Part shown: piece by piece, positions 5,508 to 11,359 of the stretch
Layout of the letters: the number at the start of each line of letters is the position of its first letter
Position numbering within the stretch: position 1 is the first letter of the stretch
Assembly (NCBI GenBank): GCA_022573605.1
Contig: JACZTQ010000072.1
Location: forward strand, 1-11,899
DNA: 11,899 bases
DNA from: Pseudomonadota bacterium
Lineage (GTDB): Bacteria; Pseudomonadota; Alphaproteobacteria; Rhodobacterales; Rhodobacteraceae
Reading direction: 5' to 3'
Notes under the pieces: generated by a model
What the model saw: the letters and a program-made list of their open reading frames with translations, nothing else
Told to the model about the DNA's origin: nothing
The model's database searches: none
Program-made: the position numbers and the translations under genes

Positions 5508-6277
5508 ATGAAACGTCTCGCCGCCGCCGCAGCATTTGCGGCCTTTGCCACCACCGCCGCCCCGTTGCCGTCGCCGCCGATCTGAACATCTGCGTCGAGG
5601 GCGCCTACCCGCCGTTCTCGGAGATGAACTCCAGCGGCGAGATCGTCGGCTTCGACATCGACATCGCCAACGCGCTCTGCGACAAGATCGGCAAGAGCTG
5701 CAAGATGGTCCAGTCCGAATGGGACGGCATCATCCCGGCGCTGATCGAGCGCAAGTGCGACGCCATCATCGCCTCGATGTCGATCACCGAGGAGCGCATG
5801 CAGATCATCGACTTCTCGACCAAATACTACAACTCGCCCGGCCGCTTCATCGCCAAGGAGGGCGCCGGCCTGACCGACACCGCCGAGGGGCTGGCCGGCA
5901 AGGTGGTCGGTCTGCAGCGCGGCACCACCTTTAACGACTTCATGGATGGCGAGATGCCGGATGTCGAACTGAAGCTCTACGGCACCCAGGACGAGGTCTA
6001 TCTCGACCTCACCGCCGGGCGCATCGACGCGGCCTTCGCCGACTCGATCGCCATGTCGGACGGCTTCCTCAATACCGATGCCGGCAAGGGCTACGCCTTC
6101 TTCGGCCGCGACTACTTGGAGGTGAAGTATTTCGGCGTCGGCGCCGGGATCGCCGTGCGCAAGGGCGAGGAAGACCTGCGCGACGCCTTCTCCGCCGCGA
6201 TCCAGGCGATCCGCGATTCAGGCGAGTACAAGGCGATCAACGACAAGTACTTCGCGGTCGATATCTTCGGCGGCTGA
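5508..6277 (+). CDS. HisJ-type amino acid ABC transporter periplasmic binding protein, frameshifted after the signal peptide
   Basis: The ATG at 5508 follows GGGAG with a 7-base spacer and encodes a good signal peptide (MKRLAAAAAFAAFATTAAPL), but this frame hits TGA at 5583-5585. The mature domain continues in another frame. Adding one base near 5567 (TTG-GCC instead of TTG-CC) gives ...PLAVA|ADLNICVEGAYPPF and a 256-residue protein, close to the 260-residue HisJ precursor. In repaired numbering: SMSITEER with R97 for the ligand carboxylate, LTAGRIDAAFAD with D179 for the ligand amine, and C58/C65 matching the HisJ disulfide. A basic polar amino acid or opine is the likely ligand. As read, only an unexported 217-residue piece from ATG 5624 could be made, so the gene is either mutated or carries a sequencing error. 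Two permease genes follow. Confidence 0.85.
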
Positions 6278-6295
6278 CGCCGCCTCCTGACCCGT

Positions 6296-6321
6296 CCCCC
6301 CGGCGGTTTGCCGCCGGGGGG
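6296..6321 (+). promoter_or_regulatory. Very stable stem-loop between binding-protein and permease genes
   Basis: CCCCCCGGCGG (6296-6306) and CCGCCGGGGGG (6311-6321) form a perfect 11-bp stem with a TTTG loop, 18 bases after the binding-protein stop. No U-run follows, so it is more likely a 3'-end-protecting or attenuating hairpin than a full terminator. Such a hairpin between binding-protein and permease genes usually keeps the periplasmic protein more abundant than the permeases. A TTG in its loop (6308) is in frame with the permease but is an unlikely start. Confidence 0.7.
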
Positions 6322-6382
6322 GTCTCGCCGCTCCGGCCGGGGCGCACCAGCCCGGGGGGCCGGGGACAATTGGGCGGGCGAA

Positions 6383-7066
6383 TTGGATAATCTGATCGAA
6401 TATGCCCCGCTGCTGGGCAGCGGCGCCCTGGTCACGGTCAGCGTGGCCGTCCTCTCGCTGGTGCTGGCGACGGTTCTCGGAGCCCTGGGCGCCGCGGCGA
6501 AGCTCTCGCGCAAATTCGCGCCCCGGGCGATCGCGCAAGTCTACACCACCATCGTGCGCGGCATTCCGGACCTGGTGCTGATCCTGCTGATCTATTTTGG
6601 CGGCCAGCGGCTCCTGAGCACCATCGTCCACGCCGCCGGCCTTGATTATATCGACATATCGAAGTTCTGGGCCGGGGTGATCTCGATTGGGTTCATCTAC
6701 GGCGCCTACCTGACCGAGACCTTCCGCGGCGCCTACCTGGCGGTGCCGAGGGGCCAGGGCGAGGCCGCCAGGGCGCTCGGCCTCACGCCGCTGGCGACGC
6801 TGTGGACGGTGCTGCTGTCGCAAATCATGCGAATGGCCCTGCCCGGCTACGGCAATGTCTGGCTGGTGCTGGTCAAATCCACCGCCGTGGTCTCGGTGAT
6901 CGGGCTCGCCGACCTGGTCGGGCTGGCCGACAAGGCGGGCAAGGCGACCCGCGAGCCGTTCCTGTTCTTCGTCGCGGTGATCCTGGTCTATCTGGCCATC
7001 ACTTGGGTCTCCGGCCTGGCGCTGCGCTACGCCGAGGTCCGGGTGAACCGGGGGCATGAGACATGA
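6383..7066 (+). CDS. Polar amino acid ABC transporter permease, HisQ-type
   Basis: This inner-membrane permease has 227 residues when started at TTG 6383 (MDNLIEYAPLLGSG...), which follows a GGGCGGGC purine-rich stretch and matches the short N-terminus of HisQ/GlnP proteins. No ATG is available in frame. Starting at 6308 would add a Pro/Gly/Arg-rich tail from the hairpin loop. Hydrophobic segments lie at about 14-37, 60-75, 96-111, 157-178 and 192-213. RGIPDLVLILLIYFGGQ (59-75) is diagnostic of the His/Glu/Gln/Arg/opine permease family. The cytoplasmic EAA loop that docks the ATPase is GEAARALGLTP (126-136). It overlaps the next gene through an ATGA (7063-7066), so translation is probably coupled. 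Substrate most likely a basic amino acid, by comparison with HisQ. Confidence 0.92.
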   Translation: MDNLIEYAPLLGSGALVTVSVAVLSLVLATVLGALGAAAKLSRKFAPRAIAQVYTTIVRGIPDLVLILLIYFGGQRLLSTIVHAAGLDYIDISKFWAGVISIGFIYGAYLTETFRGAYLAVPRGQGEAARALGLTPLATLWTVLLSQIMRMALPGYGNVWLVLVKSTAVVSVIGLADLVGLADKAGKATREPFLFFVAVILVYLAITWVSGLALRYAEVRVNRGHET

Positions 7067-7812
7067 AGTTCGAGCTTGTCTTTCGCCACTGGGATCTGTT
7101 TCTGAGCGGCGTCTGGGTCACCCTGCACCTGACCGCGCTGGCCCTGATCATCGGTTTCATGATCGCCCTGCCGGCCGCGCTGTCGCTGACCCGCCGCTCG
7201 CGGTTCTCGCCGCTGGTGCGGGGTTACGTCTATTTTTTCCGCGGCACGCCGCTGCTGGTCCAGACTTACCTGATCTATTACGGCCTGGCGCAGTTCGAGT
7301 TCGTGCGCGAAAGCTGGGCCTGGTTTTTCCTGCGCGAGGCCTGGTGGTGCGCGTTGATCGCGTTCTCCTTGAATTCCGGCGCCTACACCGCCGAGATCCT
7401 GCGCGGCGCGATCGCCACCACGCCGAAGGGCGAGATCGACGGCGCCAAGGCGCTGGGCCTCTCCGAGCGCCAGGTGACCTGGCTGATCCTGCTGCCCTCG
7501 GCGCTGCGCCGCGCCCTGCCGCAATACGGCAACGAGGTGGTGTTCATGCTGCACGGCACGGTGGTGGCCAGCATCATCACCATCCAGGACATCCTCGGGG
7601 TGGGGCGCACGGTGAACGCCAAATACTACATCGCCTACGAGGGGCTGCTGAGCGCGGCGGCGCTCTACATGGTCATCACCTTCACCCTGGTATGGGTGTT
7701 CCGCCGGGTCGAGAAGCGCTACCTGCGCCACCTCGACATCGACTTCGGCCAGACCGGGAAGAAGCCCGGCAAGGTGGCCGGCGCGGACGCCGGCGTGCCG
7801 CAGATGCGGTGA
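7063..7812 (+). CDS. Polar amino acid ABC transporter permease, HisM-type
   Basis: This 249-residue second permease should form a heterodimer with the HisQ-type subunit. Features are FFRGTPLLVQTYLIYYG (58-74), the classic HisM/GlnP signature; EILRGAIATTPKGEIDGAKALGLS (111-134), containing the EAA loop; and LPSALRRALPQYGNEVV (144-160). About five hydrophobic helices are seen, at 14-42, 57-76, 95-110, 159-177 and 195-214. The C-terminal 25-30 residues are polar, Gly/Lys-rich and probably cytoplasmic; they look like a non-conserved tail. The start codon overlaps the previous stop as ATGA. No ATPase gene follows: a palindrome and then unrelated genes come next, so the transporter needs an ATPase encoded elsewhere. 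Confidence 0.93.
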   Translation: MKFELVFRHWDLFLSGVWVTLHLTALALIIGFMIALPAALSLTRRSRFSPLVRGYVYFFRGTPLLVQTYLIYYGLAQFEFVRESWAWFFLREAWWCALIAFSLNSGAYTAEILRGAIATTPKGEIDGAKALGLSERQVTWLILLPSALRRALPQYGNEVVFMLHGTVVASIITIQDILGVGRTVNAKYYIAYEGLLSAAALYMVITFTLVWVFRRVEKRYLRHLDIDFGQTGKKPGKVAGADAGVPQMR

Positions 7813-7846
7813 GGTGGTGATGGTTGTTCCGGGAACGCCGTAGGGT

Positions 7847-7873
7847 GCGCACGATGCGCATCGTGCGCTTTCT
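7847..7873 (+). terminator. Palindromic intrinsic terminator-like hairpin after the permease operon
   Basis: Bases 7847-7868 are a perfect 22-base palindrome whose arms GCGCACGAT and ATCGTGCGC flank a GCGC centre, followed by TTTCTCT. It starts 34 bases after the permease stop, a fitting position for a terminator, although the T-run is short. The preceding CGTAGGGTGCGC resembles one arm of a widespread dispersed intergenic palindrome seen in proteobacteria. That resemblance is from memory and unchecked. Confidence 0.6.
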
Positions 7874-7934
7874 CTGGATGTGAGCTTACAACAGCTTGTT
7901 CACCCGGCCCGGATCGAGGAAGCAGGAGCTGAAG

Positions 7935-8333
7935 ATGAAATATCCTTTTGGAGTGATGCCGACGCTGTTCGTGCTTTTGGTGGTCCCCGGAGCGCAGGCC
8001 GACCCGATCATGGAGTGCGCCAATCAATCTGGCAATCAGGTCGAAATCGGCGCTTGCCTGGCGGATATTGAAAAGAACGTGGACGCCGCCCTGGAGGTCG
8101 CTCTCGGCTTCGCCATGGAGTCCGCGAAGGAGCTCGATACAGTCACCGAACGTAAAGTCGTTGTAGCGGCATTGGAGGCCGGGCAGGCTGCCTGGTCGGC
8201 GTATCGCGACCGGCATTGTGAATATGCCGGTTCTACCTTCGGCGGCGGCAGTGGCACCGGGATAGCCATCCGCGGCTGCCGGATCGAGCTCGCTCGCGCC
8301 AGGACCGGCGCCCTGATGAAGTTCACCAACTGA
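7935..8333 (+). CDS. LprI-like (DUF1311) small exported protein
   Basis: This 132-residue protein starts at ATG 7935, preceded by AGGAG with a 6-base spacer; an upstream alternative at 7896 lacks a good ribosome-binding site. A signal peptide (hydrophobic core about 7-19, predicted cleavage AQA|DP near 22) sends it to the periplasm. The mature part has four Cys (C28, C41, C95, C115) and the pattern C-x(12)-C ... LEAGQAAWSAYRDRHC ... GCRIELARARTGAL, typical of the LprI-like lysozyme-inhibitor domain (DUF1311, PF07007). The family name derives from mycobacterial LprI, which inhibits lysozyme; many members have no tested function, so that activity is only a possibility. Two disulfides are likely. 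Confidence 0.8.
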   Translation: MKYPFGVMPTLFVLLVVPGAQADPIMECANQSGNQVEIGACLADIEKNVDAALEVALGFAMESAKELDTVTERKVVVAALEAGQAAWSAYRDRHCEYAGSTFGGGSGTGIAIRGCRIELARARTGALMKFTN

Positions 8334-8364
8334 GGCGAGGCGTATGCACCATGCCGCCGCCGCC

Positions 8365-8382
8365 GCGGTTAAGGTCAACCGC
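8365..8382 (+). other. Weak stem-loop downstream of the LprI-like gene
   Basis: GCGGTT (8365-8370) and AACCGC (8377-8382) form a 6-bp stem with a 6-base loop, 31 bases after the LprI-like stop. There is no T-run, so termination is uncertain. It may serve as a 3' end for that transcript. Confidence 0.3.
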
Positions 8383-8435
8383 CCCGTGGGTCGAGCGGCA
8401 GCAGTCGGATGCATTTTTCGATGCAGGATCAACAT

Positions 8436-8453
8436 GCACTGAATCTTAAGTGC
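8436..8453. promoter_or_regulatory. Short inverted repeat upstream of the DUF6134-like gene
   Basis: GCACT (8436-8440) and AGTGC (8449-8453) are inverted around 8 bases, within a locally AT-rich stretch about 50 bases before the start of the next gene. This is a fitting place for an operator or promoter element. Arms of only five bases make chance occurrence quite possible. Confidence 0.25.
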
Positions 8454-8501
8454 TTACGTTATTATTGGCGACGGAGACACGGCTAATCCGGAGGCAGGCT
8501 C

Positions 8502-9149
8502 ATGCACCGTCGCGAATTTGCTGTTGGGGTTGGTATTGTCGGTATCCTTGGGCCGCATGTGGCCTGGGCCGTGGTCAAGAGCAAACTTCCGCCCGAAGGC
8601 GTCGAGATCGACTATCGGGTTCTCTATCATGGCCGTGATATCGGAACGCAGAAGGTCATGATCCGCCAGCATGACAAGGCGGATCACGTCGTCGTCGAGC
8701 ACGAGGTCAAGCTTGAAGTGCGCATCCTGTTTGCCGTCGCCTATTCTCTGGATCATCGAAGCACCGAGATCTGGCGGGGCTTCGAACTCCAATCCATCAA
8801 GTCCGACACAACGGAAAACGGCGATCACTATGTCGTCGAGGGCGAGGCCACCCAGGACGGCTTTTCCATCCGCAAGGACGGTGTCGCGTTCCCGGCGCCC
8901 AGGAACCTCGTCACGACCGACAGCTTCTGGCTTGCCTCGGCGATGTCGGCGCCGGAGGTCATGAATGTGCGAACGGGAGAGATCGCGAAGCCCGTCATCA
9001 AGCAGTTGGGTGACAACCGCTGGCACCTGAAAGCGGCATTCCCGCACGGCGTGGTCGAAGCGACGATGCGGTTCTCCGGGGATTTTCTCGCCGAGGCTGA
9101 CGTCGACAACGAGGGCCACAAAATCAGGATCGAGCGGATCGAAGCATGA
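8502..9149 (+). CDS. DUF6134-like exported protein with a twin-Arg-like signal
   Basis: This 215-residue protein starts at ATG 8502, with GGAGG 8 bases upstream. The N-terminus MHRREFAVGVG, a hydrophobic stretch and AWA|VV near 23 form a signal peptide. R3-R4-x-F6 resembles a twin-arginine (Tat) motif, though without the usual downstream Lys. The mature part is beta-rich: YRVLYHGRDIGTQKVMI (38-54), a central STEIWRGFELQSI segment (88-100), TTDSFWLASAM (139-149) and a final FLAEADVDNEGHKIRIERI. This looks like the DUF6134 family of secreted alphaproteobacterial proteins with no known function. Only weak inverted repeats separate it from the LprI-like gene. It converges on the mesaconyl-CoA hydratase gene with 85 bases between. 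Confidence 0.65.
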   Translation: MHRREFAVGVGIVGILGPHVAWAVVKSKLPPEGVEIDYRVLYHGRDIGTQKVMIRQHDKADHVVVEHEVKLEVRILFAVAYSLDHRSTEIWRGFELQSIKSDTTENGDHYVVEGEATQDGFSIRKDGVAFPAPRNLVTTDSFWLASAMSAPEVMNVRTGEIAKPVIKQLGDNRWHLKAAFPHGVVEATMRFSGDFLAEADVDNEGHKIRIERIEA

Positions 9150-9234
9150 TCCGCAATGAAATGCCGGCCCCACAGGCCCAGTTCCGGAGCATCCCCGAAA
9201 CACCACCAAAACACTACCCGCATTTCGGCCGTTC

Positions 9235-10275
9235 TCACCGTCTCGGCAGCAGCGCCCAATAATCGAAATCCAGCACCACGCCGGGGGCGTATTTGCCGTC
9301 CGGCCCGCGCAGGATCATCGCGCCGGCGGGGGCGTTCTTGACCGCCACCAGCCGCAGCCGCAGCGCCCCCACCGAGGGGGCGGAGGTGGGGGCCTTGTCG
9401 AGCACCTCGGACCAGGCATAGATGGTGTCCCCGGCAAAGCACGGCGCCGCGTGGGTGCCGCCGTTGATGCCCGCGATCAGTTGCGCGTTGCCCAGCCCGT
9501 TGAAGCTGAGTGCCCGCGCCATCGAGATAATGTGGCCGCCGTAGATCAGCCGGGGCTGGCCGCCCCGCGCCGCCGGGTCGAAATGCACCCGGGCCGGGTT
9601 CTGCCACAGCCGGGTCGCCATCATGTGCTCGGCCTCCTCCAGCATGCAGCCGTCCAGATGGTCGATCTTCTCGCCCGGCCGGTAGTCGTCCCAGTAGTGG
9701 GGCGAGCCCGCCAACACATTGTCGTAGTTGGAGAAATCCAGCCCCTCCGGGATCGCCAGAGCCGCCGGCGCGACCGCCTCGGCCAGTTCCGGCAGCACCG
9801 GCTCCGGGGCCTTCGAGCCCGCGTCGCGCTTCCTCACCATGACCCAGCGGCAATACTCGATCACCCTCGCGCCATGCTGGTTTGCGCCGCTGGAGCGGAC
9901 CCAGACCACCCCGGTCTTGCCGCTGGAATTTTCTTTGACACCAATGATTTGCGAGGTCGCCGACAGGGTGTCGCCGGGATAGACCGGGCGCAGGAACCGG
10001 CCCTCGGCATAGCCCAGGTTGGCGACCGCGTTGAGCGAAATCTCCGGCACCGTCTTGCCGAACACCAGATGGAAGACGGCCAGATCGTCGAGCGGGCTGG
10101 CGGGCAGCCCGCAGGCCCGGGCGAACGCGTCCGACGACTGCAAGGCGAACCGGCTCGGGTAGAGCGCCTGGTAGAGCGCCCGGTCCCCCGCCGTCACGGT
10201 GCGCGGCGTGGCATGGGCCAGAAGCTGGCCGGGGTGGAAGTCCTCGAAGAAATTGCCCGGATCGGCCTTGCTCAT
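9235..10275 (-). CDS. mch: Mesaconyl-CoA hydratase (MaoC-type double hot-dog)
   Basis: This enzyme reversibly hydrates mesaconyl-C1-CoA to beta-methylmalyl-CoA in the ethylmalonyl-CoA pathway of acetate assimilation. I take ATG 10273-10275 as the start (GAGG 4 bases upstream), giving 346 residues, close to my recollection of 343 for the Rhodobacter enzyme. A TTG 69 bases upstream would add an unconserved extension. The protein has two hot-dog halves: about 10-150, including LGYAEGRFLRPVYPGDTL (87-104), and about 185-345, including SPHYWDDYRPGEKI (191-204), HFDPA (231-235), RLIYGGHIISMARAL (242-256) and FAGDTI (280-285), the MaoC-type substrate/catalytic region. Neighbours fit: a CitE/malyl-CoA lyase-type gene lies upstream on the same strand. 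A different MaoC enoyl-CoA hydratase is the alternative, but length and context favour Mch. Confidence 0.85.
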   Translation of the reverse strand: MSKADPGNFFEDFHPGQLLAHATPRTVTAGDRALYQALYPSRFALQSSDAFARACGLPASPLDDLAVFHLVFGKTVPEISLNAVANLGYAEGRFLRPVYPGDTLSATSQIIGVKENSSGKTGVVWVRSSGANQHGARVIEYCRWVMVRKRDAGSKAPEPVLPELAEAVAPAALAIPEGLDFSNYDNVLAGSPHYWDDYRPGEKIDHLDGCMLEEAEHMMATRLWQNPARVHFDPAARGGQPRLIYGGHIISMARALSFNGLGNAQLIAGINGGTHAAPCFAGDTIYAWSEVLDKAPTSAPSVGALRLRLVAVKNAPAGAMILRGPDGKYAPGVVLDFDYWALLPRR

Positions 10276-10372
10276 GCTGCCTCGCAAAACATCCGCCCGC
10301 GATAGTGGCGCGAACGGCATGGCCTGTTGTTTTCGCAAGCACAATATACCCCGGTTAGCAATACCGCCGCCG

Positions 10373-10407
10373 GGTCCGCCGGAGCGGCGCGCGGGCCGCC
10401 CCGGACC
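10373..10407 (-). other. GC-rich compound stem-loop between dodecin and hydratase genes
   Basis: Outer arms GGTCCG (10373-10378) and CGGACC (10402-10407) enclose inner arms GCGGC (10384-10388) and GCCGC (10395-10399) in the 147-base gap after the dodecin-like gene. No U-run follows on the minus strand. It may act as a weak terminator or processing site separating the dodecin and hydratase messages. Confidence 0.4.
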
Positions 10408-10422
10408 GGGATCAACGCCCGC

Positions 10423-10632
10423 TCAGTCCTCGAACTTGAACGAGACCTTCAGCTTGGTGCGGAACGCCTTGACGGCGCCATCCTCGATCACCAGGTCCTG
10501 CTCGACGACCTCGGCGACACGAAGATTGCGCAGGGTTCTCGCGGCGCGCTCGATCGCGTTGGTCGCCGCCTTGTCCCAGGAATCCGGGTGTGTTCCGACC
10601 AGTTCGATGACCTTGTAAACGCTGCCTGACAT
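10423..10632 (-). CDS. Dodecin-family protein lacking the usual flavin-stacking Trp
   Basis: This 69-residue cytoplasmic protein has the full dodecin layout: strand 1 VYKVIELVGTHPDSW (5-19), a helix KAATNAIERAARTL (21-34), strand 2 LRVAEVVEQDLVI (37-49) and strand 3 VKAFRTKLKVSFKFE (54-68). Dodecins form hollow 12-subunit spheres that bind flavin pairs and buffer them. In characterised members strand 2 contains LxWFEV, whose Trp stacks on flavin, and strand 3 a Gln that contacts it. Here those positions are V39 and R58. The same LRVAEV form occurs widely in proteobacterial dodecin-like proteins, so the ligand may differ. The start is preceded by GGGAG with an 8-base spacer. It lies between the NnrU-family and hydratase genes on the same strand. 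Confidence 0.92.
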   Translation of the reverse strand: MSGSVYKVIELVGTHPDSWDKAATNAIERAARTLRNLRVAEVVEQDLVIEDGAVKAFRTKLKVSFKFED

Positions 10633-10644
10633 GGCTTTTTCTCC

Positions 10645-10688
10645 CTTGAATGACGGACCCGCCAGACCCGGCGGGCCTGCCGTTCAAG
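10645..10688 (-). promoter_or_regulatory. Extended leader hairpin next to the dodecin ribosome-binding site
   Basis: On the minus strand, three successive pairings form one long stem: CTTGAA/TTCAAG (outer), CGG/CCG (middle) and CCCGCC/GGCGGG (inner, 6-base loop), with small internal loops. The 3' outer arm ends directly against the GGAG of the dodecin gene. It could be the 3' end of the NnrU-family transcript, an mRNA stabiliser, or a structure that tunes dodecin translation. Confidence 0.5.
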
Positions 10689-10777
10689 CGGAGGCAAGCG
10701 GCCGGCACGATGGGCGGGCGATCCGCCATCTTTGCCGATCGAGCGGTTGCTGTCGAGGCCGCTATTCCCGCCTGCCG

Positions 10778-11344
10778 TCACCGCGGGAAGGTAGAGACGC
10801 CGAACAACAGCCCGTGGACGCCGACGATGGCGAGGAAGACCACCACGGCGATGACGCCGTGGCGGATCAGCCCGGCGATGCCGCCCCCGGCCGGGCGCTG
10901 CCACGCGCCATCGCGGCGGCTCGAGCCGATCATCGCCACCACGGCCCAGGCCAGCAGCCCGCCGAACAGCACGATCGAGGCCAGATCGCCGTTGACCAGC
11001 AGGTGCGCGACCGCCCAGACCTTCACCCCGGCCAGCATCGGGTGGCGGATCTGGCGCCGGACGCCGCTCTTGGCGAATTTGGTGATGAACAGGAATATCG
11101 CCACCAACATCAACAGGTTGTTGAGGTGCGTGGTCCAGAGCGGCGGGGTCCAGACAGCGATGAGGCCGGCTTTCTGGTAGCCCATCACCATGAATGCCAC
11201 GGCGATCACCGAGAACATCGAGAAGGCGCTCTTGTAGAGTTTCTCGCCCAGCCGCCGGTGCGCGGCGGCGCGGCGGGCGGGCAGGTATATCGGGTACAGA
11301 TGGCTGGCCCACCAGAGGGCGAGGCCGAGGATCAATAGCGCCAT
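10778..11344 (-). CDS. NnrU-family integral membrane protein
   Basis: This 188-residue inner-membrane protein has about five or six hydrophobic helices (1-18, 41-56, 74-88, 104-118, 122-138, 161-180). Family signatures are HLYPIYLPARR, RLGEKLYKSAFSMFS (31-45), the PPLWTTHLNNLLML segment (67-80) and especially RHPMLAGVKVWAVAHLLVNGD (99-119). They identify the NnrU domain (PF07298), first named from a gene near nitrite/NO reductase genes. Biochemical function is not established. No denitrification genes are in this window, so the family name should not be read as a role here. GGAG lies 7 bases before the ATG. The start is 15 bases after the stop of the CitE-like gene, indicating co-transcription. 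Confidence 0.9.
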   Translation of the reverse strand: MALLILGLALWWASHLYPIYLPARRAAAHRRLGEKLYKSAFSMFSVIAVAFMVMGYQKAGLIAVWTPPLWTTHLNNLLMLVAIFLFITKFAKSGVRRQIRHPMLAGVKVWAVAHLLVNGDLASIVLFGGLLAWAVVAMIGSSRRDGAWQRPAGGGIAGLIRHGVIAVVVFLAIVGVHGLLFGVSTFPR

Positions 11345-11359
11345 TTTCAGTCTCCTACA

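Noticed and set aside
5380..5589. Long N-terminal extension of the EthD-like protein
   Set aside because: The added sequence is Arg-rich, lacks family likeness and would overlap the divergent promoter region; the GTG at 5379 has a strong ribosome-binding site.
6308..6382. N-terminal extension of the HisQ-type permease from TTG 6308
   Set aside because: The codon lies in the loop of a very stable hairpin and the added residues are Pro/Gly/Arg-rich, unlike any HisQ N-terminus; TTG 6383 fits the family better.
9157..9226. GAAATGC/GCATTTC inverted repeat as a bidirectional terminator between convergent genes
   Set aside because: The arms are separated by about 54 bases with no stable inner stem or T-run, so terminator function is not supported.
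8828..10342. 504-codon minus-strand frame spanning the DUF6134-like and hydratase genes
   Set aside because: It is a shadow frame of low-complexity Gly/Ala/Arg composition; the hydratase frame shows clear MaoC motifs.
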